A stretch of DNA of 64,000 bases from AP-15 sp963772295 (GCA_963772295.1 CAVYWO010000017.1:124001-188000), one strand, 5' to 3'; numbered from the stretch's first letter, positions 38,133 to 47,811 are shown. Numbers and translations are program-made. Notes: generated from the sequence alone by a model not told the origin.

Positions 38133-39404
38133 TTGCCCAGTTTTGCCGATTTCGGCCTCGCACCGCCCATCCTCCAGGCCCTCGCCGCAGAGGGCTATAC
38201 GACACCCACCCCAATCCAGACCCAGGCCATTCCGCAGGTTCTCGGCAACCGCGATCTCTGCGGGATCGCCCAGACCGGGACCGGCAAGACCGCCGCGTTC
38301 GCCTTGCCCATCCTGCAGCGCCTCGGCGCGATACGGCGGCCGAAAATGCCCGGCGGCTGCCGCGTGCTCGTGCTCGCCCCGACGCGCGAGCTGGCGAGCC
38401 AGATCCTCGACAGCTTCTATGACTATGGCCGTGGCACGCCATTTACGGCCGCGGTGGTCTTCGGCGGCGTGTCGATCGCAACCCAGCAGCGACAGCTCGC
38501 CGCCGGCGTGGACATCGTCGTCGCCACCCCGGGGCGCCTGCTCGACCTGATCGACCGCAAGTCCTTAGGGCTTTCGCATGTCGAAGTGCTGGTTCTGGAC
38601 GAGGCCGACCGGATGCTCGACCTCGGCTTCATCCACGCCCTGCGGCGCATCGTCAAACTGCTGCCGCGGCGGCGGCAGACATTGTTGTTTGCGGCGACGA
38701 TGCCGCGCCCGATTGCGGCGCTCGCCGAGGAATATCTCGATGACCCGGTCACGGTCGCCGTCGCACCGCCGGCGACGACGGTCGAGGGCGTCGATCAGGG
38801 CGTCGTCTTCGTCGCCAGCACCGAGAAGCGGGCGCTATTGGCGAAACTTCTCGAAAACCCTGCCCTCGCGCGAGTGCTCGTCTTCACCCGGACCAAGCAC
38901 GGCGCGGACCGGGTCGCGCGGCATCTCGACGATGTCGGCGTCGACGCGGCGGCAATTCACGGCAACAAATCCCAGCCGCAGCGCGAGCGGGCGCTTGCCA
39001 GCTTCCGTGCTGGCCGCACCCGTGTGCTGGTCGCGACCGACATCGCCGCACGCGGGATCGACGTGGAAAGCGTGTCGCATGTCATCAACTTCGAATTGCC
39101 GAACGTGCCGGAAGACTATGTCCACCGGATCGGCCGAACGGCGCGCGCCGGGGCGGTCGGGACGGCGATCTCGTTATGCAGCGACGAAGAACGGCCCTAT
39201 TTGCGCGACATCGAAAAACTCATCCGGCGGCCCGTGCAGGCGGTCCGGTTCGGCCCCGCCCCAGCGCAGAGGGTGCAAGGCGCACCTCTGCCGCGGCTGA
39301 TCCAGCGCGCTGTCGCGCGGGGCCCCGCTGGCCGAGGAAGCGCGCCGACTGGCGTCCGAAGATGCGGGACTGCCGGCAATCGTCGGAACCGCGCAGCAGG
39401 TTGA
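38133..39404 (+). CDS. DEAD-box RNA helicase, RhlE-like
   Basis: A 423-residue ATP-dependent RNA helicase. Motifs in order: Q motif (FADFGL...PTPIQTQAIP), I AQTGTGKT, Ia PTRELA, GG, Ib TPGR, II DEAD, III FAATM (usual SAT reads AAT), IV VLVFTRTKHGADR, V ATDIAARGIDV and VI HRIGRTARAG. The start is TTG at 38133 beginning PSFADFGLAPP. The C-terminal 60 residues are Arg/Ala-rich and may be out of phase after an indel. Such helicases act in ribosome assembly, RNA turnover and cold growth. Confidence 0.93.
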   Translation: MPSFADFGLAPPILQALAAEGYTTPTPIQTQAIPQVLGNRDLCGIAQTGTGKTAAFALPILQRLGAIRRPKMPGGCRVLVLAPTRELASQILDSFYDYGRGTPFTAAVVFGGVSIATQQRQLAAGVDIVVATPGRLLDLIDRKSLGLSHVEVLVLDEADRMLDLGFIHALRRIVKLLPRRRQTLLFAATMPRPIAALAEEYLDDPVTVAVAPPATTVEGVDQGVVFVASTEKRALLAKLLENPALARVLVFTRTKHGADRVARHLDDVGVDAAAIHGNKSQPQRERALASFRAGRTRVLVATDIAARGIDVESVSHVINFELPNVPEDYVHRIGRTARAGAVGTAISLCSDEERPYLRDIEKLIRRPVQAVRFGPAPAQRVQGAPLPRLIQRAVARGPAGRGSAPTGVRRCGTAGNRRNRAAG

Positions 39405-39430
39405 CCGCAAACTCGGCCGAAGGAGCAGCC

Positions 39431-40300
39431 GTGCAGATCCGGCTCGGCTACGAACTGGTCTACGATTGCCCGCAGCCAACGCCGATGCTGCTGATGCTGA
39501 ACGTCCACTACACGCGCGTTTGGGACCTGGTGGTGCCCGACCATCTCGTCACCAATCCGGCGCTCCCGATCCGCGCCTACCGCGACGGATTCGGCAATTG
39601 GTGCAACCGGATCGTGGCGCCGGCGGGCCGCACCCGGCTGGCCGCTGGCGCGGTTGTCAACGACAGCGGCGAGCCCGATCGGGTCGCACTCGAAGCACCT
39701 CAGCACGCCGTGGAAGATCTGCCCGACGACGCCCTGGTTTATCTGCTCGGAAGCCGCTATTGCGAGACCGAGCGGCTGTCGGAGATCGCCTGGTCGCTGT
39801 TCGGCAAGACGCCGCTCGGCTGGGGCCGCGTCCAGGCCATCTGCGACTATGTGCATCGGCACATCGCTTTTGGCTACAAAGACGCGCGGGCAGGGCGGAC
39901 TGCTTGGGGAGCGTTCCGCGACCGTGCCGGCGTGTGCCGCGATTTCGCCCATCTTGCCGTCGCCTTCTGCCGCTGCCTGAACATCCCGGCGCGCTACTGC
40001 ACCGGCTATCTGGGTGATATCGGCGTACCGCCGAATCCCGCACCGATGGATTTCTCGGCTTGGTTCGAAGCCTATCTCGGCGGCGCGTGGTACACCTTCG
40101 ACGCGCGCCACAACACCCCGCGTATCGGGCGGGTGCTGATCGCCCGCGGCCGCGATGCGGCGGACGTCGCCATCAGCACGACCTTCGGCCAAAACACGCT
40201 CAGCAGTTTCGCGGTGGTGACCGAGGAACTCGGCGCGGCAGAACTGCGACAGCCATTGCCAAAAAAGGCATTAGCCGATCTTGGCCGATGGGGCAGGTAG
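39431..40300 (+). CDS. Transglutaminase-like cysteine protease family protein
   Basis: A 289-residue cytoplasmic protein. The N-terminal beta domain (IRLGYELVYDCPQPTPMLLM) is followed by the transglutaminase core: GVCRDFAHLAVAFCRCLNIPAR with the catalytic Cys, GYLGDIG, and MDFSAWFEAYLGGAWYTFDARHNTPR, which supplies the later catalytic region. The usual His-Ala-Trp is Ser-Ala-Trp here, with a His in DARHN. The GTG start at 39431 lies eight bases after an AAGGAGCAG site; the frame's upstream part overlaps the helicase and is not protein-like. Substrate unknown. Confidence 0.85.
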   Translation: MQIRLGYELVYDCPQPTPMLLMLNVHYTRVWDLVVPDHLVTNPALPIRAYRDGFGNWCNRIVAPAGRTRLAAGAVVNDSGEPDRVALEAPQHAVEDLPDDALVYLLGSRYCETERLSEIAWSLFGKTPLGWGRVQAICDYVHRHIAFGYKDARAGRTAWGAFRDRAGVCRDFAHLAVAFCRCLNIPARYCTGYLGDIGVPPNPAPMDFSAWFEAYLGGAWYTFDARHNTPRIGRVLIARGRDAADVAISTTFGQNTLSSFAVVTEELGAAELRQPLPKKALADLGRWGR

Positions 40301-40329
40301 AACGACGTAAGTGGTTGACGTCTTTCGAC

Positions 40330-40650
40330 CGGAACCACGAAGGTCTTTACTACAGCGGGGATGACAGGGCGAGCCGAGAGGCGCTGATTTTGGGCTCCAG
40401 TCCGACCGCGGTGGTCGACGGATCGGCAACCGGGCGATCATCGGCGGCCAGCGTCCCGACGGCGACGGCCGTCGGCAGGGCCGAGAGCCGTGCCGCTTCG
40501 TCCCAAGGATCCACACCGAGCCGTGTCAGCGCGGACACCACGTTGAGCGGCATGCCATTCGCTTCGTTGCCAACCGCGGCGAACAGAAAATCGTTCGGAT
40601 CGGAAGGGAGCAGCGAAAATCGGGCGGGTAGCGTTAAGTTCCATCCTCCA
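40330..40650 (-). pseudogene. Small conserved hypothetical protein, frameshifted
   Basis: On the minus strand, FSLLPSDPNDFLFAAVGNEA, then GMPLNVVSALTRLGVDPWDE and AARLSALPTAVAVGTLAA continue in two frames. The pattern is that of small alphaproteobacterial proteins of about 100 residues of unknown role, with a two-helix unit. The end toward 40330 is out of phase. Could be a real gene broken by one or two sequencing errors. Confidence 0.4.
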
Positions 40651-40740
40651 CCGCCGACCCAGCGGCGCCCGGCGAGGTGCCGCGCGCACGGCTGAGCGCC
40701 TCCGGCCCCCTGGCCCGGTTACCATCGAGCCGGTAAGGTC

Positions 40741-41049
40741 ATCTGGGGGGTGTCGGATAGGATAGGTTAGGGCGGGCCGCCCCCGCAGCCGGCGAGTACC
40801 CGCGCCCCATCGTTCGGTAGCCGAATTTGTTGCCTGCGCAGAGGCTCGCTTTTACGCTGCAACGGCGCGCCGTCGAGCGGTATGCGCGACCCCTTGCGGA
40901 CCGGACCCATCGGGGCGGTCGGATCCCGAGCCTCGACCCACGCACGATCTCGCCCGCGGGAACGGAGCGACAACCACCGGCAGGAGCTAGGCGCCGGCTA
41001 GAGGCATGACCTGCAATCGGTATCAAGGCCTAGCGCGTGTCTTCGGTTG
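40741..41049. other. Non-coding gap
   Basis: No gene, RNA or repeat recognised. Confidence 0.45.
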
Positions 41050-41403
41050 CTACAGACGGCCGCCGCCGAGCCGGTCCGCGCAAGCGCTGGCAACTGCGGA
41101 GTTCGGGGTATCGCTTCCCGCCGTCGTTGCCCAGCCGGCTTTCTCGATCATCAACTCGCGGTCCCACGGGTTCGCTTTGTTGAGCTCTGCCAATTTTGCG
41201 GTCGCATTGGCCTGATGCTGGAACTTCTCGACGCAGATCGGCGTCAGCACGCCGACGACCGCGGCCGTCGCGCGATCTGCCGCGATTTGTTCGGCCGTGC
41301 TGCCAAGCGTCCAGCCAAACGATGAGAAGCCGACCGCGGTTATGGCAACCGCACCAACCAGCGCTCCCCAGATCCCCGGCTTTAAACTCTGAGAGATTTT
41401 CAT
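41050..41403 (-). CDS. Small membrane-anchored hypothetical protein
   Basis: A 117-residue protein with an N-terminal membrane segment (SLKPGIWGALVGAVAITAVG) and a soluble part containing ADRATAAVVGVLTPICVEKF and WATTAGSDTPNSAVASACAD. This pattern recurs as small conserved hypothetical proteins in Rhizobiales and Rhodospirillales. ATG at 41403 follows an AGGA site. It probably faces the periplasm. Function unknown. Confidence 0.72.
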   Translation of the reverse strand: MKISQSLKPGIWGALVGAVAITAVGFSSFGWTLGSTAEQIAADRATAAVVGVLTPICVEKFQHQANATAKLAELNKANPWDRELMIEKAGWATTAGSDTPNSAVASACADRLGGGRL

Positions 41404-41773
41404 TTTGAGTGTTCCTAAGTCAGGAGGAAACCGCCGATCGCCCGGCCGCCAAACCCGCAGCCCCGAGCAAAACTCGCGTGCTACCCAACAGGCACCTAGG
41501 ACTTCACCGGATAAACCGGACACCGCTCCACGGCACCGAATTTTGCGCGGCACACCACCGTTCTCGGTTAGTCAGACATCGGTAAATTTCTAATTTTTAC
41601 AAGTAGTGTACGGCAATATTCTTGCGATCATGGATCAACCTCCGTTGATTTTATTCCCAAATCGACGGTGTTATTTTTTGTGCGACGCCAGCGGCAGACA
41701 AGTCGCGAGACATCTGGAGAGGCGAGGTTCGAAGCGAGGCCTTGAGCGGCGGCAAGCCGGCGAAGCTCTCCCT
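41404..41773. other. AT-rich intergenic region
   Basis: This gap is clearly more AT-rich than its surroundings (for example 41570-41690) and contains TATA-like stretches, so it probably holds the promoter of the small membrane protein and lies at the 3' end of the S74 protein gene. No gene is seen. Confidence 0.5.
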
Positions 41774-43291
41774 TCATCGAGCGCGCCTTCCCAGATTATC
41801 CGGCACAACGCGGACGTTCTGCGGAGGATGGAAGCTGCGAAGCATGGCCCGTAAGGCATCATTTTCGGCCTTCAATTCCTGAATCGCGTTGATCATGACC
41901 GGAATGAGATCACTGTATTTCAATCCCAGCAACGCCTCCGGTCTGTCGCCATGCACCACAACCTCCGGTATTACGTCGGCAACGGCCTGCGCTACCAGAC
42001 CAAGTTGTCGCCCGGGCTTACCGTCTATTCGATCGAACGAGACCGGCACCAATCGCAGCAACTCGTTGAGGCCATAGTCCAACTCTACGATGTTCTTTTT
42101 TACGCGATAGTCTGACGTATTGATTGTGCCGCTGGCGGCGTATACCGCCGTCCACCGATTGTCGGCGCTGCCCAATGGGACATTGTTGTCCTTCGCCGGG
42201 CTGATTTGACCCATATAATACACTGCATCCGGCGTCGAATACCACGGCAGATGAACATCGCCAAAGCGAACGCCGTTTCTCGCATCATCGAGAACCGGAT
42301 CGATCGCATTGGCGTTCGACACGTTGCGGTATTGCTGCCGCAAATTGTAGGGCGATCGGGTGATATGGATCCCGGTCAGCGGCCCGCCGCCGCTGTCCAG
42401 CACCAGATTATCGGCGATCAGATCGGAGCAACCGTCAACGTAGAGGCAATAGGTGTCGAGACCGTTGTGCGACTGCTCGATATGATGGGCAAAGATCGAC
42501 ATGCCAATAAGACTTCCCCGGCCTCTAATGTGAAAGTTGGCATGACCGGCGGCGCAGTTCTCCGAGGTATTGCCATAAAAGTTCACGTTGTTGAAAAATC
42601 CCCGATTGCCGGCGATCTCCTCGACCAAAATGTTCTGATGAGCCGAGCTCGTAACCCAATTGTTCTCGACGAATACCGGCCCGCCGGCGGCGCGGGCGGC
42701 GATGTGCATCCCGATACCGGGGACGGCGACGATGATGCAGTCGCGTACGAAGGAATTGACGAACACCGACGTTAAATCGAGACCGTAGGTCATCGTGGCA
42801 CCCGGCATGACGGTCAAGAACAGGTTGGAGACAAAGGCGTATTCCTGCTTGCCGGTGTGATCGGCATTGCTGATCATCGCGGGGGCGTTGAAACCGGCGG
42901 CCGCGATGATCTGCGAGGATTCCGGGCTTTCGCCGGAAAGATGCACGCCATTCGGAATGGTGAGCGTGCCGGTGATCTTGTACCGGCCTTTCGGCAGCAG
43001 CACCTTCGTGCCGTAGACACCGTTGACTGTCGCGGCCGCCGCAGCCATGGCGTTGTTGATCGCCGCCGTAGCGTCCGCCGAACCGTCGCCGATCGCGCCG
43101 AACTGCGTGGCCGCGAGCGGAGCCTCTCGCATCTTGACCGTCGCCGACTGCAACAGCTTGTTCCGACGACGCGTTGCCGCGAAGGGCGGTGTCGCCACGA
43201 GCACCCCGGCCCGAGCTTCGAGCCGGCCCGCCAGCACGCCAAGGACGGCACTCAGCGTCGCCAGCACCGATCGACAATTCATTATTGACAT
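41774..43291 (-). CDS. Secreted beta-helix protein with phage-type S74 chaperone domain
   Basis: A 505-residue protein. A hydrophobic start (SVLATLSAVLGVLAGRLEAR) suggests export. Residues about 60-370 resemble a pectate-lyase superfamily beta-helix: QFGAIGDGSADATAAINNAM, KVLLPKGRYKITGTLTIPNG, then repeated short strands (VFVENNWVTSS, NFHIRGRG). Residues about 375-480 match the intramolecular chaperone (peptidase S74) of phage tailspikes, with SDYRVKKN starting at Ser393, LGLVAQAV, YSDLIPVMINAIQELKAEN and a terminal coiled coil. Self-cleavage before Ser393 would release a trimer. GC content is lower than in flanking genes, suggesting transfer. No other phage structural gene is adjacent. Confidence 0.82.
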   Translation of the reverse strand: MSIMNCRSVLATLSAVLGVLAGRLEARAGVLVATPPFAATRRRNKLLQSATVKMREAPLAATQFGAIGDGSADATAAINNAMAAAAATVNGVYGTKVLLPKGRYKITGTLTIPNGVHLSGESPESSQIIAAAGFNAPAMISNADHTGKQEYAFVSNLFLTVMPGATMTYGLDLTSVFVNSFVRDCIIVAVPGIGMHIAARAAGGPVFVENNWVTSSAHQNILVEEIAGNRGFFNNVNFYGNTSENCAAGHANFHIRGRGSLIGMSIFAHHIEQSHNGLDTYCLYVDGCSDLIADNLVLDSGGGPLTGIHITRSPYNLRQQYRNVSNANAIDPVLDDARNGVRFGDVHLPWYSTPDAVYYMGQISPAKDNNVPLGSADNRWTAVYAASGTINTSDYRVKKNIVELDYGLNELLRLVPVSFDRIDGKPGRQLGLVAQAVADVIPEVVVHGDRPEALLGLKYSDLIPVMINAIQELKAENDALRAMLRSFHPPQNVRVVPDNLGRRAR

Positions 43292-44556
43292 CGCGTCACT
43301 CCCGGACTCTCACCTCCGAAGTAAGCCTTTTTCTCCTTCGATGGAAACCGGGGATTACGCGAAAGAAGCCAAAAAGAGGGCCGAGAAGGGCCGACTACTC
43401 TGCTCTTGCCGGTGGGTTCCGACCGCCGAGGGGCGAAACGGCGGCGCATGCGATGCAAACACGCGCCCGGGAGCGCCGGTTCACTGGTGCGGGCGCCGAT
43501 GGCCGAACTGGCCGACCCGTTTCTCCCCAAGCCACGGGTCCTGCATCCTTGGCCGAGCGTGCGATTTGCCGTCAGGCACCCGAGGCAGGAGCCCAGTGCC
43601 CGAATCGGGCTCGCCGGGATCTGTGCGGGGGGCGCCGCGAAATCGGCGTCCCTACCGCGAACGACGAGACACCTCGGCACTCCCGCAGATGAGGCTGTCA
43701 GGAAAGTGGCCGAGGCGGCAAAAACAGCGCTCCATCGGCGTGGTGCGTGCTTCGAGACGCGCCCGGAGCCTGTCCTCGGGCCGCGCCCCCGGGTCCGCGC
43801 TCTGCGCGGCCCGAGGGTAAACTCCGCGCGGACCCGGGGGGCGCTCCTCAGCATGAGGGAAGCCTTTGATGGCATTAAAGGAACTCCTCATCCTGAGGTG
43901 CCTCGCGCCCCCCGGAACGGCCCGCAGGGCCAGCCGTCCGGGGGGAGGCCTCGCCCTTCGAGACGCCGCCGCAGGCGGCGGCTGCCTCAGGAGACGCAAG
44001 GCATTGATCCAGCCGCTCGGCAATTGGATTACAGCCTCAGATGCCGGAGACACGATGGTTCATATGTCTGGCGGGGCGCGCATCCATTGCCTCGTTGCGG
44101 TTCAATGTGAACTGCTTCACACAAATCCGATTTCCCTGCGCTGTAACATAGTCTGGAAAGTGTGGCTCAAGCTCCAGGAGGATCTAGTGATCTAGTTATG
44201 CCAGACGTCGCACTCAAAGCCGGAATTGCATGAAAAAAGGCGTTAGTTCAGGCACAGCTCACTTATGCGAAGAAGACCGCTCCACATGATAAAGAGCTTA
44301 TTCAAAGATATTCCGATGTGGGTAGAGTCGGAATGTGGCGCGGTGGCCTTAGGTCAGGCATGCGTGTTGCCGCCTCTTTCGTTTGGCGGTGCCTTAGTGG
44401 CTCGACCATAGCTCCGTTTCCACATCCCGCTCATCGGTAGGGTCGAGGACTGGCGCGCCGGTTTAGGCCGAGGTTTGGGTTCCCTGTTGTCTCGCCCTTT
44501 CGTCTGCGAGTGTCCCAGCATTTCGACCATGCCACGTTTCCAGCCCCCGCCACGTC
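43292..44556. other. Repeat-bearing non-coding region
   Basis: About 1.2 kb without a recognisable gene. It holds the third copy of the 63-base palindrome and, at about 43885-44000, a GC-rich stretch with inverted CCTCATCCTGAGG/CCTCAGGAG and CCCCCCGG/CCGGGGGG boxes of the kind scattered in alphaproteobacterial genomes. The part from 44200 on probably belongs to the 3' flank of the group II intron. Confidence 0.55.
43774..43836. repeat. Dispersed palindromic repeat, copy 3
   Basis: Same 63 bases as at 8721 and 8952, 35 kb away, with the same interleaved inverted repeats and the GGAGCCTGT upstream flank shared with copy 2. Confidence 0.85.
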
Positions 44557-44589
44557 GAACGCAGCGTGCGGATTTCCCGCACTGCGCTC
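44557..44589 (-). ncRNA. Group II intron domain V (intron 1)
   Basis: Read on the minus strand it begins GAGCGCAG with the AGC catalytic triad, has a short loop after TGCGGG, a two-base CG bulge and closes with CTGCGTTC. All eight basal pairs form (one G-U). It lies 33 bases after the reverse transcriptase stop, where domain V belongs. Confidence 0.78.
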
Positions 44590-44621
44590 TCCCATTTGCT
44601 TCATGTCGAGGGTTATGGGAC

Positions 44622-45989
44622 CTAGCCTGCCGGGGCGACTTTCGGCCTGTCGCGTCGCACTCGATAGCCGTTGAACAGCCCTAGAGTGTCGTACAGCCAC
44701 CGCCTACTCCATCGTTCCCAGCCGAAGCCCTTTCGTTGCTGAGCCCGCGCCAGATGGCGCCTGACCTTCTTCTCCACCCAATCCTTGATGAAGCCGAAGC
44801 ACTCGCTGGAGTGCCCAACCGCGAAGTAGTTCACCCATCCCCGGAGCACCGGATTGATCAGGGTCAGCACCCGTTCGATCGGTTGCGACCGGTATCGGCG
44901 GAACACCGCTTTGAGCTCCCGCATTAGTGCCGTCCGCTTTTTGAGCTTGGGCGTGTAATGCGGGCGCCACGCTCCGCGCAAACTGCGGAGGTAGCGGAAG
45001 TCGAAGCCCAGAAAGCCGAAGCTTTCACCGCGTTCAAGGTCGACTATACGGCTCTTTTCATCATTGATTTCAACCTGCAACTTACCGAACTCCTCCCGCA
45101 ACCGTTGGTCCACCGCCCCAACCAGCCAGTCGTGTCGCTTGTAGGCGTCGACCAAGATCACCAGATCGTCAGCAAATCTTGCATATTCGATGTAGGTGTA
45201 CTTGCCATTGCGGGTGACCTCCCGCGCTCGCTCCAGCATCCGATCCACCTCATTGAGGTAGAGATTGCTGAGCAAGGGCGAGATGACCCCACCTTGTGGA
45301 ACGCCCTTCTTGCCAGAAGCTTTCAGCATGACCTTGAGAAGATGCATGATGTCTGCGTCATCAACTCGCTTTGCCACTTTTTCCAACAGCCGGTCGTGCC
45401 GGACATTGTCAAAATAGGCTCGCAGATCAAAGTCGAGAACACGCGTCTTCCGTTGGACAATTGCCGTGGCTACCCGCTCGATCGCGTCATGTGCTGTCCG
45501 TTTCGGACGATAGCCAAACGATCCCGGTTGGAAATCCGCCTCGAAGACAGGTTCGAGGATGAGCTTGAGCGCTCCTTGCACCACCCGGTCCCGGATCGCC
45601 GGTATCGAAAGGACGCGGACTGTGCCCCCATCCTTCGGTATCTCCTGCCTCCGGGCTGGAAGTGGCTTGTAGGTGCGCCCGGTCAGTTCGTCCCGCAGCT
45701 GCTCGAGCAGCGCCTCCGCGCCTTGCGCCTCGATGGCCTCGAAGGTAACCCCGTCTACTCCCGGGGCCCCATCGTTCTGTTTGCTCATCGCATACGCTGC
45801 GCGTAGGGTCTCCATCTTGCAGACGTGGACGTATAGACCCCAGAAACGCCAGGACGGTTCAGCCTTCGCCTTGACGTATATCCTCCGCCTCAGGTCCTGC
45901 AAATCAATGGACGCCTTTGTCATCTCGTCCTTGCCTTCCCCTATGGCGGAGGCGTTACAAATGGCAGGGCCCCTTTGCTCCACGGGCAT
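44622..45989 (-). CDS. ltrA: Group II intron reverse transcriptase/maturase (intron 1)
   Basis: A 455-residue intron-encoded protein that splices and reverse-transcribes its intron. RT blocks: GAPGVDGVTFEAIE, IPKDGGTVRVLSIPAIRDRVVQ, SFGYRPKRTAHDAI, VLDFDLRAYFDNVRHDRLL, GVPQGGVISPLLSNLYLNEVD and YARFADDLVIL (active-site FADD). The FLGFDFRYL block and maturase (X) domain with LINPVLRGWVNYFAVGHSS follow. No HNH endonuclease is present. The exact start is uncertain: ATG at 45924 (MTKASIDLQDLRRRIYVKAK) may be real. It is intact. Confidence 0.93.
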   Translation of the reverse strand: MPVEQRGPAICNASAIGEGKDEMTKASIDLQDLRRRIYVKAKAEPSWRFWGLYVHVCKMETLRAAYAMSKQNDGAPGVDGVTFEAIEAQGAEALLEQLRDELTGRTYKPLPARRQEIPKDGGTVRVLSIPAIRDRVVQGALKLILEPVFEADFQPGSFGYRPKRTAHDAIERVATAIVQRKTRVLDFDLRAYFDNVRHDRLLEKVAKRVDDADIMHLLKVMLKASGKKGVPQGGVISPLLSNLYLNEVDRMLERAREVTRNGKYTYIEYARFADDLVILVDAYKRHDWLVGAVDQRLREEFGKLQVEINDEKSRIVDLERGESFGFLGFDFRYLRSLRGAWRPHYTPKLKKRTALMRELKAVFRRYRSQPIERVLTLINPVLRGWVNYFAVGHSSECFGFIKDWVEKKVRRHLARAQQRKGFGWERWSRRWLYDTLGLFNGYRVRRDRPKVAPAG

Positions 45990-46434
45990 TACTCCGCTTC
46001 GTCGCTACTACGGACCCAGCCGCCACCCTCTCGTCTTCGGCCGACTTCCCGGTTTCGCCGGTTATACGGCCTACCTTGCTCCGGCGATTTCTCGCCGGGA
46101 CGAGGAGGGCTTCTCCAGTTGCTTAGCATGTCCTTGTCACCGTGCTGTCGCTTCCACCCCGCCGAGGTGATCAGCCGTGTCGGTCAGATTTCGGCTGTTC
46201 ATGTTGCCTTCGCCCTACGGTTGCAGGCTCGGCCCTCGGGGATACTCATTTTCGAGGCCACAACGCGTTCACTGTTGTTACGGCCCGGTGACTCGTGGCC
46301 TCCCCTGGGGAGACTTTGTCGATGGGCTTCAGAGTTTCAGTTTCCATCACCTCTGCTATCCAAACTACGGGGCTCTGACTTTTACCCCGGCAGGCTTGTC
46401 TCCTGCTGAACATGCCAGCCTTCGCTGGACACAC
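45990..46434 (-). ncRNA. Group II intron 1, 5' RNA domains (approximate)
   Basis: No protein is seen in this stretch between the two intron-encoded proteins. It should hold domains I-IV of intron 1. A GUGUG motif right after domain V of intron 2 (minus strand, about 46434) is a possible 5' splice site. The next hairpin CCAGC-GAAG-GCTGG could alternatively be domain VI of intron 2. Borders are not resolved. Confidence 0.4.
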
Positions 46435-46467
46435 AACCGGACATGCGGATTTCCCTGCATCCGGCTC
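46435..46467 (-). ncRNA. Group II intron domain V (intron 2)
   Basis: Minus strand GAGCCGGA, then TGCAGG, a GAAA-type loop, TCCGCA, a two-base bulge and TCCGGTTG. The AGC triad and most pairs are present. It lies 12 bases after the second reverse transcriptase stop. Confidence 0.72.
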
Positions 46468-46479
46468 TCGGACAAGACC

Positions 46480-47811
46480 TCACGCCTTCGTCCACGGCAC
46501 GTCGTGCCCAAGCCGGGTCAGACGCACGAGCCCGAGGGTCTCGTAGAGGTGCGGGAGTGGATAGCTGCCGCCCGTACATCGTCTGGTCTTGTGCTTGAAG
46601 CGCAACCACCGACGCAACCGCACAGCCGTGTAGTTGTCGAGCGCCCGATACGCCGGATTGACGGTGCCTACCGAGAAGTAGTTCGCCCATCCGCGAAGGG
46701 TGCGGTTCAACTTACCCACCAGCTCTGTGGTTTCTTGCCAGGTATGTGCTCGGACGGTCAGCGCATGGACCTTGTCGACCACGCGCTTGATGCTCTTCTT
46801 CGATGGCCGCTGTCCCAGGCGAGCCTGGCCGGTTCTCGGAGAATACATCCGCCCGAACGTATAACCCAGGAAGTCAAACTCCCCGTCCGGAACCTTGCAG
46901 ATCCGTGTCTTCTCCTCGTTCACTGTCAGCTTCAGCTTGCCCATGATCGCGCGCAGGTGATGCAGCGCAGTCTCCGCGCTGCCCCTTCGGCACAGGATCA
47001 CAAGGTCGTCCGCATAGGTGACGAGGCGAGTGCCGAGGCTTCGCTCAAGGCCGAACTTCTTCCAGCCCAACACGAACCGGCGCATGTAGAGGTTCGCCAG
47101 TAGTGGTGAGAGGGGCGAGCCCTGCGGAATGCCGCGCCGGTGGTCTCGCGCCTCGGTCGTGCGTGTTGTCCGGCCCCGTTGGTCGGTTTCTTCCACGGGG
47201 CAGTCCAGCCACATCTTGATCAGATGCAGCACGCGCCGGTCAACGATCCGGCGCGCCACCGACTTTAGGAGGTCGGTATGCGGAATGCTCCCGAAGTAGT
47301 CCGCGAGGTCGGCGTCGACGACTTCCGGGTGGCCACGGAACAGCCGCTCCTCCACCTCGACGACTGCCTGCTGGGCGTTGCGCCCAGCGCGATAGGCGTA
47401 GATTTCCGGCGGAAGATCGGCTTCGAAGATCGGCTCCAGCACCAGCATCGCTGCGGTCATGCAGACCCGATCCCGCACCGTCGAGATGCCCAGCGGCCTG
47501 AGTTTGCCGTTGGCCTTCGGTATAAACACTCGTCTGATTGGCTCCGGCCGGTAGCTCTCCTGCCTGAGCGCAAGCGCCAGTTCAGCCAGCCACCGTTCGA
47601 CCCCATAGGCCTCGATGTCCGCAAAGTCCTGACCGTCTATTCCCGGCGCCCCCTTGTTGGCGCGGCACTGGGCATAGGCATGCGCCAGAATGTCGTCGCG
47701 GCTGATCTTGTCGTACAGGGCATAGAAGCGATAGCCGGCTTCTGCCTTCGCTTTCGCGTGTAACGCCCTCTGCAGCTTCTGAACACTCTTCGGAGTTGAT
47801 AGGTTGCCCAA
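46480..47811 (-). CDS. ltrA: Group II intron reverse transcriptase/maturase (intron 2)
   Basis: A 443-residue protein of a different lineage from intron 1. RT blocks: GAPGIDGQDFADIEAYG, IPKANGKLRPLGISTVRDRV, IYAYRAGRNAQQAVVEVE, VVDADLADYFGSIPHTDLL, GIPQGSPLSPLLANLYMRRF and VTYADDLVILCRRG (active-site YADD). The maturase part has LVGKLNRTLRGWANYFSVGT. No endonuclease domain. It is intact from ATG at 47811. It shares only the family core with intron 1, so the pair arose by separate insertions. Confidence 0.93.
   Translation of the reverse strand: MGNLSTPKSVQKLQRALHAKAKAEAGYRFYALYDKISRDDILAHAYAQCRANKGAPGIDGQDFADIEAYGVERWLAELALALRQESYRPEPIRRVFIPKANGKLRPLGISTVRDRVCMTAAMLVLEPIFEADLPPEIYAYRAGRNAQQAVVEVEERLFRGHPEVVDADLADYFGSIPHTDLLKSVARRIVDRRVLHLIKMWLDCPVEETDQRGRTTRTTEARDHRRGIPQGSPLSPLLANLYMRRFVLGWKKFGLERSLGTRLVTYADDLVILCRRGSAETALHHLRAIMGKLKLTVNEEKTRICKVPDGEFDFLGYTFGRMYSPRTGQARLGQRPSKKSIKRVVDKVHALTVRAHTWQETTELVGKLNRTLRGWANYFSVGTVNPAYRALDNYTAVRLRRWLRFKHKTRRCTGGSYPLPHLYETLGLVRLTRLGHDVPWTKA

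Noticed and set aside
43282..43875. A 197-codon minus frame downstream of the S74 gene
   Set aside because: It consists partly of the palindromic repeat and has no recognisable pattern or ribosome site.
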